Positions 60,000 through 64,000 of a stretch of 64,000 bases of DNA are shown here, piece after piece (the first letter of the stretch is position 1; each line of letters starts with the position of its first letter). The translations under genes were made by a program, and so were the position numbers. Source of the DNA: Agrobacterium tumefaciens (GTDB lineage Bacteria > Pseudomonadota > Alphaproteobacteria > Rhizobiales > Rhizobiaceae); NCBI GenBank assembly GCA_025559845.1, contig CP048472.1, forward strand, positions 1 through 64,000, in the 5' to 3' direction. The notes beneath the pieces are model-generated. The model made no database searches, had not been told where the DNA came from, and saw only the letters and a program-made list of their open reading frames with translations.

Positions 60000-60308
60000 A
60001 TGGAATCGGAAGATGCAACATTGACGAAAAAAGTTGAGCTCCGGCCACTGGTCGGCTTAACTCGTGGACTACACCCGGCTGACCTCGAGAAACTGACCAT
60101 AGACGCAATCCGTGCGCATCGGCGACTGGTCGAAAAGGCCGACGAACTTTTCCAGGCCCTGCCGGAAAGCTATAAGTCGGGAAAGGAAGTCGGAGGCCCA
60201 CAGCATCTGTGTTACATCGAGGCCAGTATCGAGATGCACGCGCAGATGAGCGCTGTCAGCACGCTGATCAGCATTCTTGGCTATATTCCGAACGCCTCCG
60301 TGAACTGA
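60000..60308 (+). CDS. traM: TraM, TraR antiactivator
   Basis: 102 residues, the exact length of Ti TraM. Opening MESEDATLTKKVELRPLVGLTRGLHPADLEKLTIDAIRAHRRLVEKADELFQALPE and ending HAQMSAVSTLISILGYIPNASVN, very close to known TraM. It binds TraR and blocks DNA binding until the signal is abundant. The gene lies beyond traH on the same strand. Confidence 0.95.
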   Translation: MESEDATLTKKVELRPLVGLTRGLHPADLEKLTIDAIRAHRRLVEKADELFQALPESYKSGKEVGGPQHLCYIEASIEMHAQMSAVSTLISILGYIPNASVN

Positions 60309-60466
60309 ACCAGCTTCGGTTTGTCTCATGGCGAATTTTTATAGCGGGCTATGATGTCATACCCTGAACTATCGCGGCAACTCAGACCCGCAATCTTCAT
60401 CGGAGGAAAGGCGGCCTGACACGAGCTCCTCCGTTCGGTCTCTTTGATACCGACCGCGGTGGAACC

Positions 60467-62206
60467 CTACGCAGCGAAGCTCGACGGTTTGGCGACTGGC
60501 GCGACGGATGGCCGATGAACCTGGCCAGCAAACGCTTGCGTTCGGCCGGTATCATCGAACCTGAAATGCTCCAGCAGCTCGAATAGCGCGGCGGCCTCGC
60601 GAGCAAGGCTGTGGCTGGCCGCCGTCTGCTCCTCGACCATCGCGGCGTTTTGTTGCGTTCCCTGATCGACGCTGTTCACGGCCTTGTTGATCTCACCGAG
60701 AGCGTTCGACTGCTCGCGTGCCGCTTCGACAATCGCGACGACATTCGTGTTGATGTCGTGGACCTGGGTTGCGATTTCCTGCAGCGCGGAACCGGCTTTC
60801 GTGACAAGCGATACCCCGCTCTGGACCTGGCTGCCCGACGCGGTGATCAGCGTCTTGATTTCCTTGGCGGCCTTGGCCGATCGCTGCGCGAGCTCGCGGA
60901 CTTCCTGCGCGACGACCGCGAATCCCTTGCCCGCTTCGCCGGCACGGGCCGCTTCGACACCGGCATTCAGCGCCAGGAGGTTGGTCTGGAACGCGATCTC
61001 ATCGATGACACCGATGATGTTGGAGATCTCGCGAGAGGACGTTTCGATCTGATCCATGGCGCCGATCGCGTCGCGCACCACCTCCCCGGAATGCTCTGCA
61101 TGTTCGCGGGTGCGTGCAACGAGTTGGCCAGCCTCCTCCGCCCGACGACTGGAATCCTTGACCGTTGTGGTGATTTCCTCGAGCGCAGCGGCGGTCTCCT
61201 CGACCGAGGCGGCTTGTTGCTCGGTGCGTTTCGCCAGCTCGTCGGCGGCGGTCCGAATCTCGCTGGATCCCGCGGAGATCGCCCTGGCGTTGTCGGCGAC
61301 AGTCGCCATCGCGCGCTTCAGCTTGTCGGAGGCGGCGTTGAAATCGGTGCGCAAACGTTCGAGCGAGGGGATGAACGGTTTTTCGATTTGCTGCGCCAGG
61401 TCACCGTCCGCCAGACTGTTCAGGCAGCCCGCGAGCTGTTCGACGTTTTCGACCCGGGTGGTCACGTCGGTCGCGAATTTCACGACCTTGAAAACTCTGC
61501 CGTTCATATCGAAGATCGGATTATAGGATGCCTGGATAAAGACCTTGCGACCACCCTTGCCGAGCCGCATGAACTCGTCCGCCATCAAATCCCCGCCTGC
61601 AAGCATCTTCCAGAAATTCCGATAGTCGGGCGACGCGGTATAGGATGGTTCGCAGAACATCGAATGGTGTTTGCCCTGGATCTCGCTCAGAGAATATCCG
61701 AGGGCGGACAGGAAATTCTCGTTGGCGGTCAGGACGTCGCCGGTCGGCGTGAACTCGATAATCGCCTGCGCCCGCGACAAAGCCTCGATCTTGCCGGCAT
61801 CTTCTGCAACTTTCAGCTTCTGGGCGGTGATGTCGGTGGCGATCTTGACAACCTTGACCGGCTTGCCACGGCGCATGACAGGGTTATAGGACGCCTCGAT
61901 CCAGACTTCCTTGCCGCCCTTGCCGATGCGCTTATATTGCTGCTGGTCGAAGTTGCCGGCGGCGAGTTTCGCCCAAAACGCCTTATAATCCGCCGATTTT
62001 ACAAAGTCCGGTTCAACGAACATGCTGTGATGTTTGCCGATAATTTCGGATAGCTCGTAGCCGAGCGCCCGGCAGAAATTGTCGTTGGCGGTGAGTATCC
62101 TTCCGGTCAGATCGAATTCGATCATGGCTTGAGATTTAGAGAGGGCGGCAAGTACCGCGCATGCATTGGCACCACGATTGAGAATATTCACTAGGCGACC
62201 TCCCAA
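60467..62206 (-). CDS. Methyl-accepting chemotaxis protein with two PAS domains
   Basis: 579 residues, no membrane segment, so a cytoplasmic receptor. Two similar PAS domains lie at about residues 20-140 and 140-260 ([24 protein letters not shown] and [24 protein letters not shown]). A methyl-accepting signalling domain follows with the hairpin [41 protein letters not shown]. The tandem PAS pair with near-identical 'GKHHSMF' is the form seen in rhizobial soluble receptors. Could sense redox or a small ligand. Confidence 0.95.
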   Translation of the reverse strand: MGGRLVNILNRGANACAVLAALSKSQAMIEFDLTGRILTANDNFCRALGYELSEIIGKHHSMFVEPDFVKSADYKAFWAKLAAGNFDQQQYKRIGKGGKEVWIEASYNPVMRRGKPVKVVKIATDITAQKLKVAEDAGKIEALSRAQAIIEFTPTGDVLTANENFLSALGYSLSEIQGKHHSMFCEPSYTASPDYRNFWKMLAGGDLMADEFMRLGKGGRKVFIQASYNPIFDMNGRVFKVVKFATDVTTRVENVEQLAGCLNSLADGDLAQQIEKPFIPSLERLRTDFNAASDKLKRAMATVADNARAISAGSSEIRTAADELAKRTEQQAASVEETAAALEEITTTVKDSSRRAEEAGQLVARTREHAEHSGEVVRDAIGAMDQIETSSREISNIIGVIDEIAFQTNLLALNAGVEAARAGEAGKGFAVVAQEVRELAQRSAKAAKEIKTLITASGSQVQSGVSLVTKAGSALQEIATQVHDINTNVVAIVEAAREQSNALGEINKAVNSVDQGTQQNAAMVEEQTAASHSLAREAAALFELLEHFRFDDTGRTQAFAGQVHRPSVAPVAKPSSFAA

Positions 62207-62293
62207 GGATACTTACCGGACCGAAGGTCGCGGCAGAGCGCGAATAGTTGCATACGATGTTTAATCTTCATTTAAACATGGAACTGGCATCCA

Positions 62294-62623
62294 TCAATTA
62301 TGCCCGCTTAAAGCGCTCGAAGAGAAGGAGGAGATTGTATCAACAATCATGTGCCGCTCGATAAGCGCTTCCATGTTGCGATTGAGCAAAGACAGCAGCA
62401 GGTGTTTTGTGACGGCCCGGGTCTCGATTTTTTCGAGATAGAGCGGACGCCACGTGAGGTCGAGATCCTGGCTTAGGTCTTCGTGCAACTTGACTATCTC
62501 CTGCCGGGCCGCTTCCAGGCTATCGAAAAACTGAACGGTGGTGTGCCCGTGCAGCCAGTGCGCCTGATCATCGGCAGTCGCCTGAGAATAGATGTAGAAC
62601 GTATAGGAAGTTACTGACATCAT
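62294..62623 (-). CDS. Unknown small protein between traR and the receptor gene
   Basis: 109 residues. No family recognised. It reads MSVTSYTFYIYSQATADDQAHWLHGHTTVQFFDSLEAARQEIVKLHEDLSQDLDLTWRPLYLEKIETRAV, a compact alpha/beta pattern. It lies 29 bp downstream of the traR stop on the same strand with GGGGAGAGG before the ATG, so it is likely co-transcribed with traR. Its role in the quorum circuit is unknown. Confidence 0.7.
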   Translation of the reverse strand: MMSVTSYTFYIYSQATADDQAHWLHGHTTVQFFDSLEAARQEIVKLHEDLSQDLDLTWRPLYLEKIETRAVTKHLLLSLLNRNMEALIERHMIVDTISSFSSSALSGHN

Positions 62624-62652
62624 TCCTCTCCCCTGGTTTGTCTGTCACGTTT

Positions 62653-63387
<735 letters not shown>

Positions 63388-63574
63388 CTACTCTAACGTT
63401 TGCTCCCAGCAGCCGACCGCCGGGCTGAATCTGCTTTCATCCTCTTTTACCCAGACAACTCAGGCTGAGCCGAAGCATTTTTCCACGAGGCATACATGCT
63501 CCAACGCTTCACGAATATCCGTACTATCCCCCTGTACATGCTATCGAGCCGGGGAAGCGGCACTTGCGTGCAGT

Positions 63575-64000
63575 TCACTCGACGATCTGCATCTCGCTCT
63601 GACCAGATGCGGCAATGCTCGCCTTGCGGTCGGCAAATGAGATCTTCAATTCAGCAAAAGCATCGCCGTGTTGCCATGAAAGCACCAACGCTCCGGCATC
63701 AGCAATGGTGGCCTTGAGCGCTCCACCGAAGGCGGGATGGGTGTTCCTGAAACGGATCAGATTTGAAAGGCGATGGAAGAGCGGGGTCTCAAGGGCCGTA
63801 CCGATTTCGTCGTTGCCGTAATAGTGCCGGTTAATGTCACGCCCCACGCCCGTTTTGGCGAGCAGGTCCATATCGTTTACGCCGCCCAATAAACCGACAT
63901 AATAGACTTGCGGAATTCCTGGAGCAAAAAACTGAATTGCCCGAGCGATGAGATAATCATTATCGTTGCGACCAAGCGCGTCATAGTAGGTGCAGTTTAC
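63575..64000 (-). CDS. Sucrose phosphorylase, C-terminal part (cut by window end)
   Basis: The last 141 residues of a GH13 sucrose phosphorylase: IQFFAPGIPQVYYVGLLGGVNDMDLLAKTGVGRDINRHYY and TPLFHRLSNLIRFRNTHPAFGGAL match the gtfA family. The enzyme splits sucrose with phosphate to glucose-1-phosphate and fructose. The gene runs off the window at its 5' side. It reads towards traR, 217 bp away. The family is clear; sucrose rather than another glucoside is likely but not certain from the C-terminus. Confidence 0.88.
   Translation of the reverse strand, partial: VNCTYYDALGRNDNDYLIARAIQFFAPGIPQVYYVGLLGGVNDMDLLAKTGVGRDINRHYYGNDEIGTALETPLFHRLSNLIRFRNTHPAFGGALKATIADAGALVLSWQHGDAFAELKISFADRKASIAASGQSEMQIVE

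Noticed and set aside
60611..62053. 480-codon plus-strand frame opposite the chemoreceptor gene
   Set aside because: Shadow of the two-PAS receptor, whose PAS and signalling domains are clearly encoded on the minus strand.

Overview
The window reads as one end-to-end stretch of a large conjugative plasmid of the Rhizobiales (Agrobacterium/Rhizobium/Neorhizobium type). The reasons are a repABC replication cassette whose first codon is base 1 (so the numbering probably starts at repA of a circular plasmid), a Ti-type transfer region (traG-traD-traC / oriT / traA-traF-traB-traH), the quorum regulators TraR and TraM, and a set of small plasmid-backbone genes typical of rhizobial replicons. The trb mating-pore genes and traI are not in the window; in Ti-like plasmids they lie next to repABC, so they are expected beyond the end.

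Layout. 1-4.0 kb: repABC with two 16-bp palindromic parS sites between repA and repB and an antisense RNA between repB and repC. 4-20.5 kb: accessory region with serine recombinases (one broken), an RHE_PE00001-type DNA-binding protein, a DUF433/VapC pair, an MFS exporter, an Xre-like/RES toxin-antitoxin pair, a possible defence cluster (degenerate PD-(D/E)xK-like protein, ParB-fold protein, and a three-gene operon of HEPN-CBS, phospholipase-D-fold with EVE-like tail, and a small partner), a remnant of a recombinase-in-trio (RIT) element, a NUDIX hydrolase and a PIN-like protein. 21-37.6 kb: plasmid backbone block with a toprim protein, mobile mystery proteins A/B (Xre plus Fic), a 1,695-residue DarB-like methylase-helicase, a ParB-like protein, several rhizobial orphan genes, an ArdC antirestriction protease and a PAPS-reductase-like protein.

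37.7-47.2 kb: a segment bracketed by 44-bp inverted repeats, made mostly of single genes on the minus strand separated by a family of imperfect palindromes with GTCGC ends in constant orientation. It looks like a cassette array and is interrupted by an IS1182-family element. 47.7-50 kb: backbone genes (DUF736, HU, WGR and small orphans) preceded by long structured leaders. 50.4-60.3 kb: Ti-type conjugation genes with oriT and a perfect-looking tra box, then traM. 60.5-64 kb: a soluble two-PAS chemotaxis receptor, traR, and the 3' end of a sucrose phosphorylase gene directly upstream of traR on the same strand.

How it works together: repABC copies and partitions the plasmid. TraR with acyl-homoserine lactone would fire the divergent tra operons through the tra box beside oriT, TraM restrains TraR, and the sugar operon reading towards traR suggests nutrient control. 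The early-entry block (DarB-like protein, ArdC, PAPS-reductase-like protein) would protect incoming DNA. The toxin-antitoxin pairs would stabilise the plasmid.
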